Source: Macrocystis pyrifera
Taxonomy: Eukaryota > Sar > Phaeophyceae > Laminariales > Laminariaceae
NCBI GenBank assembly: GCA_031763025.1
Contig: JASSKH010000010.1
Location: 1,550,001-1,614,000 of the forward strand
DNA: 64,000 bases
Direction: 5' to 3'
Positions within the stretch are counted from its first letter, which is position 1, and each line of letters starts with the position of its first letter. The notes under the pieces are model-generated. The model was not told where the DNA came from. It did no database searches and saw only the letters and a program-made list of their open reading frames with translations. The translations under genes and the position numbers were made by a program. Positions 35,401-47,230 of this stretch are shown here, in pieces.

Positions 35401-38400
35401 CCCGGACTTGTTTTCAATACCGAAGTAGTGTAATAAGCTATTACGGGGGACCATAGTAAACAAGACCAGATATTGTTGGTAAAAAGGGGTAAATATGTAG
35501 GTTTTTATGTATACCATAGGTCCCATTAACTATGGACCCCCCCCGTAATATCCTTCCTGACTAGTAATAACGAAACGTTGGTATTATCTACTACATACAG
35601 TGAGACGGGATATAACCTGAGAGAAAATTTAAGTCAGTGAGCCACCTTCTCCAAAAAAATATATTTAAAGTATCACGGTAGGGTTTTTAGTGTGGGATTC
35701 GGCAAGTATCACCCCTCCTCCCCCACACCCCGCTGTGTGGTTCCAGTATTACGAGATATTGTTTTTGTACGCCCAAAATTCTAGCCTGAACTTTACCCGA
35801 ACCGCAGCCATGATAGAGCTTTGTCCGGCTAAAATCCTGCAAAAATTATTTGCATCGACGAAAAGCTCCACCCTGCCAGATATGATACCGAGATGACTTA
35901 CAACTCCCCCCCCCCGTTTTCTATACTATGTATTATATGTTAGTATATTGATGTAGAGAAGACTACTTACTATGCGGTCTTGTAGAATTGATAGGGTTTC
36001 GGTGAGTGTGGGATTCAGTGCTGAGTGCGCACAGACTCGCTCTGTCGCCTGTCGTCTGTCGGCTATCTGTGTGCTGAAGGTAAAGTTGACGGGTGGGTGA
36101 CTGCTATCTGGTATCTGTTGCGGACTGTGGCCCCGATCCCCCCCCCCCCCGCAACCATGCGGTATCATCGCAGGGCGGAAAGTTAGCAAGGTATCCCGCT
36201 TTTCAGAGCTAAAAGCTCCCACTTAGAGCTGCTCCCACTTTTTCAGAGCCAAGGCTACTCGAGTTTAGAGTTGACTACTCTTTGCCAGTCACCACATGCC
36301 GCAGAGGGGGCGCTGCCGAAACGATCGCCCTTGGCCCAGCCCAGAATTAGACGCGAGTCGACGAGGGAAGAAGTGGCTGAAGTCTTCTCGTGATAAAAAT
36401 GCCTTCCAAGGCAAGAAGCGTAGTGGGGAGAGGGGAGGGGAGCCTGCTTTATAACCCCGGATCTGACACTACGACTGTGAGGGGGAGAGAAGAGAAGGGC
36501 GAAGATAATAGATGGGAAGAAAAAAAAAACAATATAAACATACCAGTATATATATAGCATCGGGGCGATTCACAAGCAATGAGCAAGTTTTTTTTAATAA
36601 AAGAATCACTGCTTACGGTGGCCGGTCACCTTAAAGTCGCGAGCGCTCTCTTTTTGCGTCGTGCTTGCTCTGGAAATTGGGGGACACCATATGTTACCAA
36701 ACGCGCGACGTTCGCAAGAGGGCGCCGACGATTTTAGATGGCCAGGGACCGTAGGCGGTGCTTTCGTCAATGATTTCTGGTTTGGCTCTTGGTGGCGAAT
36801 CGCTCCGATGCTGTATAGCTGGGGAAATAAATTGCTTTTTGCAGCAGCACCCCCGCCCCCCCCCCCCCCCCGGCCCAATCGGCGTGGTGCAGCAGCAGAG
36901 CGCATCCCGCTGCACATTGGACCGGCTCGACGAACTGCTGCGTGTTAACAATACCGAAGACGCCACATGGTAGTAGGGGGAAGGAGAGGGACCGGGGATT
37001 CTGTTTCGTCTTTTAGTTTTTCTAGCAGGGGTTACGTATCAAAGCTCAGAGGGGTTACATTCGATAATTTATAGTGTTTCGATTTTTATGTGCGTTTAAA
37101 AAAAAAAAAAAAAATCGTGTTTTGGTTGTTTGTTTATTTTGTAGGTGTGCTTTTTGTGTGTATGTGTCCGTTCGTTTATTTGTTCGTTTATGTGTTCGTG
37201 TGTTTGTTTGTTTGTTCGTTTGTTTGTTCGTTCGTTTATTTTGGCCGGTCGTCAGGTGGAGGGCGGTCGTGTAATCCGAGTGACCTTCGACGGGGGCACG
37301 GCAGACACCATGCCCTGGAAGTTCAGACCGACCCAGGGCGATGTCAAGGTAAGCCTTCTCGCGCCTTGCGTTGCGTTGTATTGCTGCTGCTGCTGCTGCT
37401 GCCGCTTCTGGTGGTGGTGTTGGTGGTGTGTTGGTGTTGGTGGTGGTGGTGGTGGTGGTGGTGGTGGTGATTCTGACGCTGTTGGTGCTCGTGCTGCTCT
37501 TCTTTCCCTGTCCATCGCCTTGCCTTGCCTTGCCTTGCCTTGGGTATGATGTTTACTGTACGGTGCCAGGAGTACACTTCATTTCTGTCTCACACGGGGG
37601 TGGGACGGGGGGAAGGCGATTCAGTTCTCGCACCAGGCGGTGTCTGGTCTTGTGTGGCGTGCAAGCTCCAGCGTCCACATACATACATACATTCTTGCGA
37701 CCTCTTTCAATTTCTTGTCGGCTGAATTGCTAGCTGTCACCAGGGAGCATGGGAGCGCTGCTTAATTGTCGGCGCCGAGCGATGTCGCCAAGCCGGGGAA
37801 TGGACCCCCCCCCCCCTCCCCCCCCCCCCCCCCCCCCCCCCCCCATAAATTACGCTTTTGATTTTCGTCCACGTTCTCGCGGGCAAACTGCTTGGAAACA
37901 GTGTGGGATGAGTTTTGCAGCAGTGAAATTGCAGATCATCCACATCGGAATATCATGTACAGATCATCTACAGATCATTCCCACTGCACGATCTAGATAT
38001 TTCAGGGAAGATAGATAGATAGATAGATAGATCCCTCTGATCTGTGTAATCTGTACATAGCTGGTGTTGCCGCGTGGGAACCGTATAATCTGCGTTGTCT
38101 ATCTGCAGTAGCACATGTTTTCCTGGGTTGGATATGTGCTTTTAGAGATCCTGCACGGCACATGGTAACGGCAGGTTAGGATCTAGATGATCTAGCAGCT
38201 GCAGATGATATATCTGTCGATGATCTATCTGTACATGATCGATCTGATCTGTACGGTGTGTCCGACGTGTGAAAGGGATATATCTCGTTGCGATTTGTCT
38301 GTGTCCTTTTTTTTTCGGTGCTGTTTTTCGTTTGGTTCGAACGGGTGGGAGGTTCCATGTTTTTTTTTTTGTAGAGACCATACGAGCACGAAAATGGCAT

Positions 38401-39719
38401 CTTGAGAAGCATTGGACAGCGCCGGTCAGCATATCAGCGAGCGAAAAACACGTATTACACATACAAGCGCATCGCGAGCGGAGGCGATGCACGCGATGAC
38501 GAACGCCCGACGGTTGTCGGAACCTGGCCCAAGTCGTCTACGGGCCCCAAGTGCATAGCGTCGTACATACGAGCACAGTGTCGCTCTTTTCTGAAATATT
38601 AAAGAAACATGTCACTTGCCACGTGCTGTGGACAGCGTTCCCCCCTCGCCCATGGCCTCCCAACGCCCCTCCCCCCCCCCCCCCCCCCATCGAAAGCCCT
38701 TCACACACCCCCGCCGACCTCTGTGTAAGCTCGCTGCAGCCCCCACTGTTCTCAGGTAGGATGCAGCTCATCCTTCGTCCTGCGACTCGCCCAGCACCTC
38801 ACGTTTCGCTTCGCGCTTGGTTGCATGCAATGTCTGCCTGGTCGATGATAACCTGACATGTTCCTTGCCCGGCATTGTAGGGATGCGAGGGTCTATGGCC
38901 TTACGACTACGGCCATGCATGATGATGAATTCCGTCCCGGCATTGCAGGGGTGCGAGGGGTCTATCTATGGTCATACGACTACAGCCATGCAATGACTTG
39001 AGTATGAAATGATATCGAGTACCCCCCCCTCCACCCCCGCCTTTCTATGTAATAAATGGAAACAACGTAATGAGCGCCCAATTGTTGGAGGCGTCTCTAT
39101 TAGGAGTAGGAACGGTGCTCCGGCTCGAAAGGGGTGCGTGGTCAATGATCAAATGACTAAGGCAAGCAACAAATGAGTACGCCCCCCCCCCCCCCCCCCT
39201 GGAAGTGGCCACACCAGAAATCAAATCAGGTATTTGATGCTGTCATCCATTTGCAAGAAAATCCGCCGCTAAAGCGGTTCTTAGTAGGATGCAGCTCACC
39301 CTTCATGCGACCCGCCCGGCACCTCACGTTTCGCTTCGCGCTTGGTGCAAGCAATGTCTGCCTGGTCGGTGAAAACCCGACGTGCTCCGTCCCGGCATTG
39401 TAGGGGTGCGAGGGTCTATGGTCATACGACCACGGCCATGCATAACAATGAGTACCCCCCACCCCCCCCCCCCACCAGTGCCTTCGCAGCCCCCGCGCCG
39501 GCCTCTGTATAAGCTCGCTGCAGCCTCCTCCCCCCCCCCCCCCGCTTCTTGGCCTGATATGCTTGCTGATTGTTTGTTGCCCACGGTTGTCTTCGGGCCG
39601 TTCGTTGCTGTGGCAGGTGGTGCCGGGGGAGACCGCTCTGGCGTTTTACACGGCGAAGAACCCAACTCGAAAGCACATCACGGGGGTGGCCACCTACAAC
39701 GTGTTTCCGTTGAAGGCAG
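31862..39719 (+). CDS. COX11: COX11, cytochrome c oxidase copper chaperone (5 exons; 3' end missing in gap)
   Basis: COX11/CtaG is a single-pass inner-mitochondrial-membrane protein that delivers copper to the CuB site of cytochrome c oxidase subunit 1. Five exons fit in phase: 31862-32003, 32538-32671, 34263-34325, 37256-37348 and 39617-39719. The first exon encodes an Arg/Ser-rich leader without acidic residues until about residue 21, as expected of a mitochondrial presequence. Exon 2 holds the membrane helix and the family signature YAAVPLYKVFCQ. Exon 3 reads VTGFGGTTQ, exon 4 PWKFRPTQGDVK, exon 5 VVPGETALAFYTAKNPT and ATYNVFPLKAG. About 178 residues are visible. The copper-binding CFCF motif and the last 60 or so residues are absent and probably lie in or beyond the N gap at 39,888. 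Introns 2 and 5 appear to start with GC instead of GT. The gene diverges from the putative plastid-targeted gene 196 bp upstream. Identity is secure; exon 1 is inferred from phase and composition. Confidence 0.92.
32004..32537 (+). other. COX11: COX11 intron 1, CAG-rich
   Basis: Starts GTGAAT and ends CGACAG. It contains two (CAG)n/(AGC)n stretches (32,291-32,325 and 32,383-32,416) and C-rich repeats (CCCCA)n just before the acceptor. Confidence 0.6.
32538..32671 (+). CDS. COX11: COX11 exon 2 (transmembrane helix and FCQ motif)
   Basis: Acceptor CGACAG at 32,532-32,537 and donor GCAAGT at 32,672. The frame reads RSAAGIQDLKAKNRKVAIYM, then a hydrophobic helix ending YAAVPLYKVFCQ. It starts with two bases that complete a Gly codon begun in exon 1 (phase 1) and ends in phase 0. 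The GC donor is required because the next exon continues FCQ directly with VTGFGGTTQ, as in the family. Confidence 0.95.
32916..33040 (-). mobile_element. PC2 repeat (poly(C)-ended family 2)
   Basis: GGGGTACTCATCTGTTGCTT, CATTGACCACGCACC, GACGGAGCACCGTTCCTACT and TTTGGGTGCTCAC. It shares only the GTACTCAT + poly(G) end with PC1. Confidence 0.75.
33377..33482. mobile_element. MITE (COX11 intron 2)
   Basis: TTACGGGGACCATAGTAAAT ... GGTCCTATTTACTATG, terminal inverted repeats of about 27 bp around an A/T-rich core. Confidence 0.85.
33853..33951. mobile_element. MITE (COX11 intron 2)
   Basis: TTACGGGAGACCATAGTAAA ... TATGATCCCCCGTAA; a second copy in the same intron. Confidence 0.85.
34040..34217 (+). 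mobile_element. PC1 repeat, two truncated tandem 3' ends
   Basis: Two successive CATTGTAG...GGTCATRCGACTACG...CATGCAT...GATGAGTAC/ATGAGTGCG + poly(C) units just before COX11 exon 3. Confidence 0.7.
34636..34738. mobile_element. MITE (COX11 intron 3)
   Basis: GGGGGACCATATTAAATAGG ... TTACTATGGTCCCCCGTAA; the left end is imperfect (TTAGCACGG). Confidence 0.8.
34782..34886. mobile_element. MITE (COX11 intron 3)
   Basis: 105 bp, TTACGGGGGTACATAGTTAA ... CCCCCGTAA, flanked by TA on both sides. Confidence 0.9.
35441..35548. mobile_element. MITE (COX11 intron 3)
   Basis: TTACGGGGGACCATAGTAAA ... ACCCCCCCCGTAA with TA on both sides; C run expanded at the right end. Confidence 0.9.
37935..38260. 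repeat. GATCATC-rich degenerate satellite
   Basis: Many copies of AGATCATC/GATGATCT and a GATA tract (38,012-38,034) in COX11 intron 4. Similar clusters occur at 51,388-51,480, 51,655-51,950 and 63,015-63,180. Confidence 0.55.
38745..39035 (+). mobile_element. PC1 repeat
   Basis: GTAGGATGCAGCTCATCCTT through GATGCGAGGGTCTATGGCC and a second end to GAGTACC-poly(C). Confidence 0.7.
39060..39198 (+). mobile_element. PC2 repeat
   Basis: AATGAGCGCCCAATTGTTGG, AGTAGGAACGGTGCTCCGGC, AGGCAAGCAACAAATGAGTA then CG and C17. Sandwiched between two PC1 copies. Confidence 0.75.
39198..39475 (+). mobile_element. PC1 repeat
   Basis: TGGAAGTGGCCACACC start shared with the full-length copies, GCGGTTCTTAGTAGGATGCA, and AACAATGAGTACCCCCC end. 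Lies in the intron before COX11 exon 5. Confidence 0.75.
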
Positions 39720-39808
39720 GCAAGTGCGCCACTACTTTTTCTTACTATTATTGCCGACGCGTCCGTGCAATCCTATGCTATGCTATCCTACGCTACGGGA
39801 TAAGGCGG

Positions 39809-39887
<79 letters not shown>

Positions 39888-39987
39888 NNNNNNNNNNNNN
39901 NNNNNNNNNNNNNNNNNNNNNNNNNNNNNNNNNNNNNNNNNNNNNNNNNNNNNNNNNNNNNNNNNNNNNNNNNNNNNNNNNNNNNNN
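39888..39987. other. Assembly gap (100 N)
   Basis: Exactly 100 N, usually a placeholder of unknown length, entered from a G run of about 78 nt. COX11 lacks its last exon(s) on one side and the DENN gene still ends with a splice donor on the other. Both 3' ends probably lie in or very near the missing sequence. Confidence 0.98.
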
Positions 39988-40038
39988 CGTCCGTAGTCAC
40001 GACAGTGTAAAACATGCCGCTCACTATGCCGCTCACTA

Positions 40039-40144
40039 TTACGGGGGTCCATAGTTAACAGGACCAAATTTTGTTAGTAAAAATAGGTAAATATATAGGT
40101 TTTTTATGTATACCATAGGTCCTATTAACTATGGACCCCCGTAA
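40039..40144. mobile_element. MITE between the gap and the DENN gene
   Basis: TTACGGGGGTCCATAGTTAA ... ACTATGGACCCCCGTAA, TA on both sides. Confidence 0.9.
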
Positions 40145-40147
40145 TAG

Positions 40148-40210
40148 GTGAGCTACTGTATTGTAGGGATGCGAGGGTCTATGGTCATACGGCTACGGCC
40201 GTGCATGATA

Positions 40211-40273
<63 letters not shown>
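40148..40273 (+). mobile_element. PC1 repeat, 3' fragment with long poly(C)
   Basis: TATTGTAGGGATGCGAGGGT, GGTCATACGGCTACGGCC, GTGCATGATAT then an uninterrupted C run of about 63 nt. Confidence 0.7.
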
Positions 40274-40274
<1 letters not shown>

Positions 40275-40323
40275 ACCCTCCTGTTCACCAAAACAACGAA
40301 TTTTACGATAGGAAACCTCTCAC

Positions 40324-40418
40324 CTGCAAGGCCTCCAAGTCGACGTCGGCGAAGACTTCGTCGGAGAGCAGGGCCGCGAAAGCGCGGGTGCGAACCAGCT
40401 CCAGGCACATCGCTTTCC
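40324..40418 (-). CDS. DENN gene exon, last before the gap
   Basis: Acceptor CGCACAG, donor GTGAGA. It reads MCLELVRTRAFAALLSDEVF then ADVDLEALQ, compatible with the helical dDENN region. It enters with two bases, so the preceding exon must end in phase 1. It still ends with a donor, so at least one more exon lies beyond, toward or in the gap. Confidence 0.7.
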
Positions 40419-41357
40419 CTGTGCGTCAGATTGAAAATAATACGAAAAGAAAAAAAATATATAGACGAAACGAAACAAAATAAAAACATAAAAACCGATC
40501 AAAACGACAGAAAAAAAAGGCGCGAAAAATTACCGAAACCAACAATCGAATCAAAACAGAAGCAAACACGGCGAACAACGAAAAAGCAAACAAAAAAGCA
40601 CGAAAAACAGAACAAAAAAGGCGAACGATAGCAACAAAAAAATGAAGCGAGAAAACGAAAAACGAAAAAAAAAACGAAAAACGAAGAACGAAAAACGAAA
40701 AAAAAAACAAAATCGAAGCAAAAGCCAACAACCCCCCCTTGCCCCTCCTCACTGCCGTCCCTTCCTCTGACCTGGAGCGCCAAACGCATGCCCCCCACCA
40801 TTGCTTCCTCCTCCTCCTCCTCCTCCTCCTCCTCCTCCTCCTCCTCCCTCCTCCTCCTCCGTCCGCGCTGCTAATCTCATCCACGCCAGACCCTACCACG
40901 ACGGGGGCGGAGTCGTCATCCCCCCCTCCCCCCCCCCCGCCCCGGCCCCCCGCCCCAAAGGCTCCCCCCCCTCCTCCCGGGGAAGCCGCGGCCGCTCCTC
41001 GGGAAGGAGACGAGCTGGAGTTGTTTGCCCCCCCCTCCCCCCCCCCCGCTGTTTCTGCCTCCTCCAGAAAAAGGCGAGGAATTGCCGCTGTTGTTGTAAG
41101 CGTTGGCGGCGGCGGCGGCGGTGCCGCCTTCGTTATTGAGGGGGTGGTGGTGGTGGTGGTGGTGATGGTGGTGGTGGTGGTGGTGTTGGCGACGGCATCT
41201 ACGAACCCCGCCGTGTCGAACCTCATCAGGCCGGCCTGTTTCCATGATCGAGAGCCGTGGAATCACAAGAGGAGGGGACAAAAAGTGCGGCACTATGATA
41301 CACATGATGTCATGTCTGATGACGCGTGTGGTGCCACGGAGGCAAAACCACATTTTG

Positions 41358-41398
<41 letters not shown>

Positions 41399-42836
41399 AA
41401 TGACGGAGCTCCTTATTATATAACCCAAAATCGTCGGAATTTCATTCTTGTTTTTGCAAAAAAAAAAAAAAACGTACCTACAGCAGGCCATGGGATTATT
41501 CATCAACCAATGCACTTTTGTTTTTCTCAAAAAAAGTCAAGTGTTTTGGGTGACTTACTAATACTAGTAGGATAACAGCTCAAGCGCGGGAGCCTCAGAT
41601 CAAGAACGGTGCACCTCTCTACTGTAACATGCGTCCGATATCCGATATCATGTCCGATATCCGACATGATGTCCGATATTCAATACCTGGTATGATACAT
41701 GGTATCTGATATCCGGTAAAAGTAAGCACTCAAGTATCAGGTACCTCGTGCATATCATAAAACTAAGAGCCAAGACTTAAGACTATTAATAGTACCTGCG
41801 CAAACAAGGTGGTGAACTCCTTCACGCGTACAACGAAGACTCAAGACTACTGCCAAGACTACAGTTAGACTACGACCAAGACCAAGACTTAACACTCGTA
41901 CACGCGCAAACAAAGCGGTGAACTCCTCCAGTCGCCCGACGAAGACTATTGACAACAGTAACAGACTAAAAGACCCCAAACCAAGACCAACGTTAAGACA
42001 CGTACACGCTCAAGCAAGGTGGTGAACTCCTCCACGCGTCTCACTAAGACCAATACCAAGACTGCATAAACTAAGACCTCGACCTCGACCTCGACTCGAA
42101 CATGCGCATATAATGTTGTGACCTCCATTCAGCGTCCACCTTATGACGTAAGACCACAAGACGTAAGACTGCACTTACAGTAGACTAAGACCAAGACTAC
42201 TGTAGCATACCTGCGCAAACAAGGTGGTGAACTCCTTCACGCGAGCGAGCACCGACGCCACAAGCCCAGCCGCCGCGGCACGGAGAGCGAGGTCCGCAGG
42301 CGTCGGGACATACATCCCAACCACAGACTCCGTGAGGCTGCTGCACGCCACGCCCCCCCCCCCCCCCCCGCCGCCGCCACCACCCCCCCGCCGCCCCTCC
42401 TAGCATTGCTGTTCGTCCCGTTCGTCTGCAGGAGGGAAGGCATAGGGACCGAGGGGAGGAGGGTATAGCAAATGGGAGGAGGGAAAAAGGAGGGGGGGAG
42501 GGGGGGAGGTGTACTCATTTTCATGCGTGGCCGTAGTCATATGACCATAGACCCTCGGATCCCTACAATGCCGGGACGGAGCACGTCGGGTTTTCACCGA
42601 CCAGCCAGACTATCGCTTGCTTGCGCCAACAAGCGCGAAGCCAATCGTGAGGTACTGGGCGAGTCGCACGAAGGGCGAGAGCCGCATCCTCCCAAGAATT
42701 AAGTCGTGAAGCGGACTTTTCTTGCATAGGGATGGATGCTGACAAGCGTCGAACTACGTAATCGATTTGTTTTCTGGTGTGACCACCTTTAGTGACCGCG
42801 GCAGGTATACCATGTGCATGCCTCGTGGATGCCTTC

Positions 42837-42874
<38 letters not shown>

Positions 42875-45800
42875 GGAGGGGGGAGGGGGGGTACTCACTT
42901 GTTGCTTGCCTTGGTCATTAGATCATGGACCACGCATCCCTTTCGAGGACGGACGGGAGGGGATAGGATAGGACGTGGGAGAGAGGTGGCAAGAGATAGG
43001 GGGGGGAAGGGGGGGGGGGCAGAAGCGGGGATAGAGGGGGGGAGGGGAGGGGATGGAGGCGCGAGGGGAGGGCTGGCTGGACACTTACGAAAGGTTGACA
43101 AGACGATCTGGAGGCCTCTATCTTGTCGCGAAGGGCAGCCTCTCCTCCCCCGGCACTGCCTCCGCCGCACTTCAACAGCGCCGAGTCGTCCCCATACTCG
43201 CCGTCGTCGCCGTCAGCGTCATCCTCGTCTTCCGGTGGGGCCTCAGAGACCTGCAGACAACGCGACAACAGAGGGCATACACACAGCGGAGACGGCAAAA
43301 CAGAACAAAAAAGAGACTATTGAGGACACAAATAAATACACGAAAGCAAGGGAAGAAAAAATGACACTGCCTTGTTTGTATCCAGAGAAACGAAAAAGAG
43401 GGCATAAATATACACACAACAAACATGGGAAACGACCAAACTGGAAAGAAAAAAAAGGAAGCACACCACAGCAGCGGCCTCTGCACAGAGACAAGAGGGC
43501 ATACACACACACACACACAGGAACGAGAAAACCAAATAAAAAAACAAGTCAAGAGAGTAGAGAAAAAAAAAACAGCGGTAAATTGTACACGAAAAAAAGG
43601 AGAGAAAAGGACGAAAGCACAGGTCAGAATATAAAAAAAACAAGACTATTACGGGGGTCCATAGTTAATAGGACCAAATATTGTTAGCAAAAATAGATAA
43701 ATATATAGGTTTTAGTGTGTACCGTAGGTCCTATTAACTATGGACCCCCGTAATAGAAACAGCATGTGGGTGGGATTTCAGTATTCGATACGAAGCATCA
43801 TAAAATATACAGTGTTGGCGCTTTGTTTTATTACGGGGGTGACCGTAGTAAATAGGACCAAATATCGCTAGTAAAAATGGGGAAACATACAGGGTTTTGT
43901 GGGTACCGTAGGTCCTATTTACTGTGGCCCCCCGTAACAGCATGATCGCCTGTCTGCGCCTCAAGAATTGCTGCGCGGTGCCCCATTGTGTTGTACTCAC
44001 ACCAAACTTCGCTCTTGGTGCATGCAACATCTGTCTAGTCGATGAAAACTCCACGTGGTCCGTCCCGGCAATGTATGGATGCGTGGGTCTTAATTAAGGT
44101 CATACGACTACGGCCATGCATGACATGAGTGTCCCCCCCCCCCCCCCCCCCCCCCCACTTAACGTCTCATAGGCTATACCCACATACAACTACTTGCCAT
44201 TAGTGTGGGATAAGTTTTGCAGTAGTAGATGTACGGCCTCTACCGCCTACCGCCTACGGTCTACCGCCTGCCGCCTACAGCGTACGGCCTACATTCGCTT
44301 TTTTTCATACAGCAGATTCCTGCTGGAAGAAAAAGGGTCAACATATATAACCTCATCACTCGCCACACGAAACAAACAAACAAACAAACAAACAAAAGCA
44401 AAAAATAACTCACCACATCGAAGCTCTCAAACTCGGGAAACAGCGTGGACTGTACAACGCGTCTAGCCCGCCGCGCAGCCTCCTCCGGCCACGCTGGTGG
44501 CGCCCCACTCCCTCCCACCCCACCACCACCCCCACCCCCACCCCCGCCTCCCTCCTCCACCCCTCCGTCATCCCTCCCTTGTGCAAACCCGAGCGAGTCC
44601 GTCTTACCAAGGGAGATCCCACTCCCCCTATCCTTCCCCGTAGAAGGAGTTGTTATGGTCGAGTTGGCATTCTCGGTGGGGGGCGTCGTAGGGGGCGAAG
44701 GCCAGGTAACTTCGTCGTTGTCTAAGTCTACGTGCACGGACTGGGGAGGAGTAGGGAGGGGGGGGGGGGGGAGGGGCGTGGGGAGGGACGGAGGGAGGGA
44801 CGGAGGACGAGGGTCAGGAAAGGAAAAAGCGCTATTTTAAACACTGAAAATTGTACATGTTACCTGTGACACCGCCCCCCGGATACCATACCCGTCTCCC
44901 CATTGCGTAGCATAAGTACGAGTTCTACCGTGTGTACTGACATATTGTACCCGGGTACTCGACTAGCTTTTGCATTTTGACCCCAGTATCATACCTGGGT
45001 AGTTTTAATATTGGCCGCAGCACAACACCCGCGACGAAACTATTGTACCCACCCCGCGAACCACACCCAGTACTGACCCCAAAATACCATACCCGCGAAA
45101 CTACCCTCCCTACCTGAAAGCACGCAGCATCGACCGCAATACCGTACCCGCAAAATCCCACCTAAAAACACCACGATGCATACCCGCGAAGCTACTCTAC
45201 CTATGTTCCCCACCAACCACACCCAGTATTCAACCCAATACAATACCCGCGAGACTACTGTACCTATGCACCCCACTGAACATACCCAGTATTGACCCAA
45301 ACACCATACCCACGTATTGACTCAAATACCATACCCACGAAACTACTCTACCTTTGTACCCTACCAACCACACCCAGTATCGACTCAAATACCATTCCCG
45401 CGAGACTATTGTACCTGTGTACCAACCACACCCAGTATCGAACCAAATACTGCATCATATCTGCGAGACCACTTCTGCTACTTTCCAGCCTAACTCGTAT
45501 TTGACCCTCAGTGATCTTCTGTGTGGCCACAGGTGTCGTCTCTTCTCCCTCCCGGTATATACGTGCCTTCATTTTTTATCGCGCATAGGGTTCGGCATTC
45601 GTTCCCAATGCTCGTCGATTTTCATCGAATGTAGCTAACTCACGCTCTCGCGCGTTTTTTTTTTCGATCATCATTTTTTGTGTGCAAGAAAAAGTCTATA
45701 CGAGCATGCACTCTACGAGACTCGAACCCACGAAATTGATTTTGATAGGCTCGCGGACCACCTACCAAGCCACCGGGGACGCCGGCCTTTGTACCTCACG

Positions 45801-47189
45801 AACCACACTCGGTACTTGATTGACCCCAATAATACCATACCCGCGAAACATCTGCACCCATGTAACCCACCACTGATAATAAACACACCCAGTAAAGTAA
45901 CTCAAATACCATACCCGTGAAGCTACCGTACCTATCCCGCGCGAAGCACACCCAGCAATTCACCCCAATACCATACCGGCGAAACTACAGTACCCTACCC
46001 TATTTCAAAAATCACAAAATCACACCCTCGCACGTTTTGCTCTCTCACCTGTTTTAGCATGCGCCTTACCACCTCTAGCACCGTGGAGCTTGGCTGCGTC
46101 GTCGAGACCCCCCCCTCCCGCTTCCGTCTGCTCTCGCCCCACCCCCACCCCCCCACCCCCCGAAGCCCACGTTCACACAAAAAAAGGGAAAATGAACGGG
46201 AAAAAAATGCGGCGAAAAAAAAAAGGAAGGCATTGAATGATTAGCTCTGTTGTCGTTGTTTTCATGAGAAAAACGTAAAAACTGGAAATGCCAGGAACAA
46301 CAGAAGAGGAAAAAGCAGTACCCAGCGGAAAACAAAACACAAAATACAAAGGCATACATCCAAAAGGTGTATAAAAACTATATCCGAAAGGTGCCCGAAA
46401 GGCACACTCAAAAAAAGGTACCCAGAAGGTGTCAAAAAAAAGGTACCCAAAGTACACATATAACTGGTAGGCCATGAGTAATTTTGATGCTTCTTTCAAT
46501 ACCTTCTGGGGACCTTGTTGGGTGTGCCTTTTCAACAGCTCTTGCAATCCTTTTGTGTAACTTCTGTATACCTTTTGAATACCTTTTAGCATACACTCTT
46601 GTGTACCTTTTGTAAATCTTTCGATTCCATTAGCTTCACCTGTCGGGCAACCATCCAAAAGTACACATACCCACTCAACACACACAAGCACACAAACAAC
46701 ATGCACACACACCTCCACTTTCTCAGACACCCCGCAGGGCTCCGACGAAGCAACCCCCCAGACCTGCGCCCCCCCTCCCGTCCCCCCCACCCCCCCATGG
46801 GCAGGCCTCGCCGATCCCTTTCCCAGGCTCCCCATCCAGGCCCACCAAGAACGGGCGTTTGCGGGCGAGGCTTGGGCGGAGCAGCCTGGGCACCGTGTGG
46901 GCTCTCTTCCTCTGGTAAAACCGATATCGTAGGTGGGGGATGGGGGGGGTTGGGGTGAGGGTTGGGGTGGAGTTGGGGTTGGCGTTGGGTTGGGGGGGGT
47001 AGGTGTGGCGGTGGGGTGGCGTGGGGGGGTGGGGGGGGCGGGGGGTGAGGGGGTTGGGGTGGGTTGGGGTTGGCGCGGGGTTGGGGCGGGGGTGGGAGTG
47101 GGGTTTGCCGTGGGGGTGGGGGGGGGGGGGGGGGGGGGGGGGTTGGGTTGGGGGGGTCGGATGGGATTAGGGGGGGGGGGGGGGGGGGC

Positions 47190-47230
<41 letters not shown>

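Larger units (their letters stand above)
34326..37255 (+). other. COX11: COX11 intron 3
   Basis: 2.9 kb, GTCAGT ... GTCAG. Holds three MITEs, degenerate TCAGTGC-type repeats in the first kilobase and a T/G-rich (GTTT)n stretch before the acceptor. Short ORFs inside it look accidental. Confidence 0.7.

Noticed and set aside
38402-38602. Intronic ORF in COX11 intron 4
   Set aside because: 66 codons with mixed composition, no domain and no flanking splice sites in a fitting phase.
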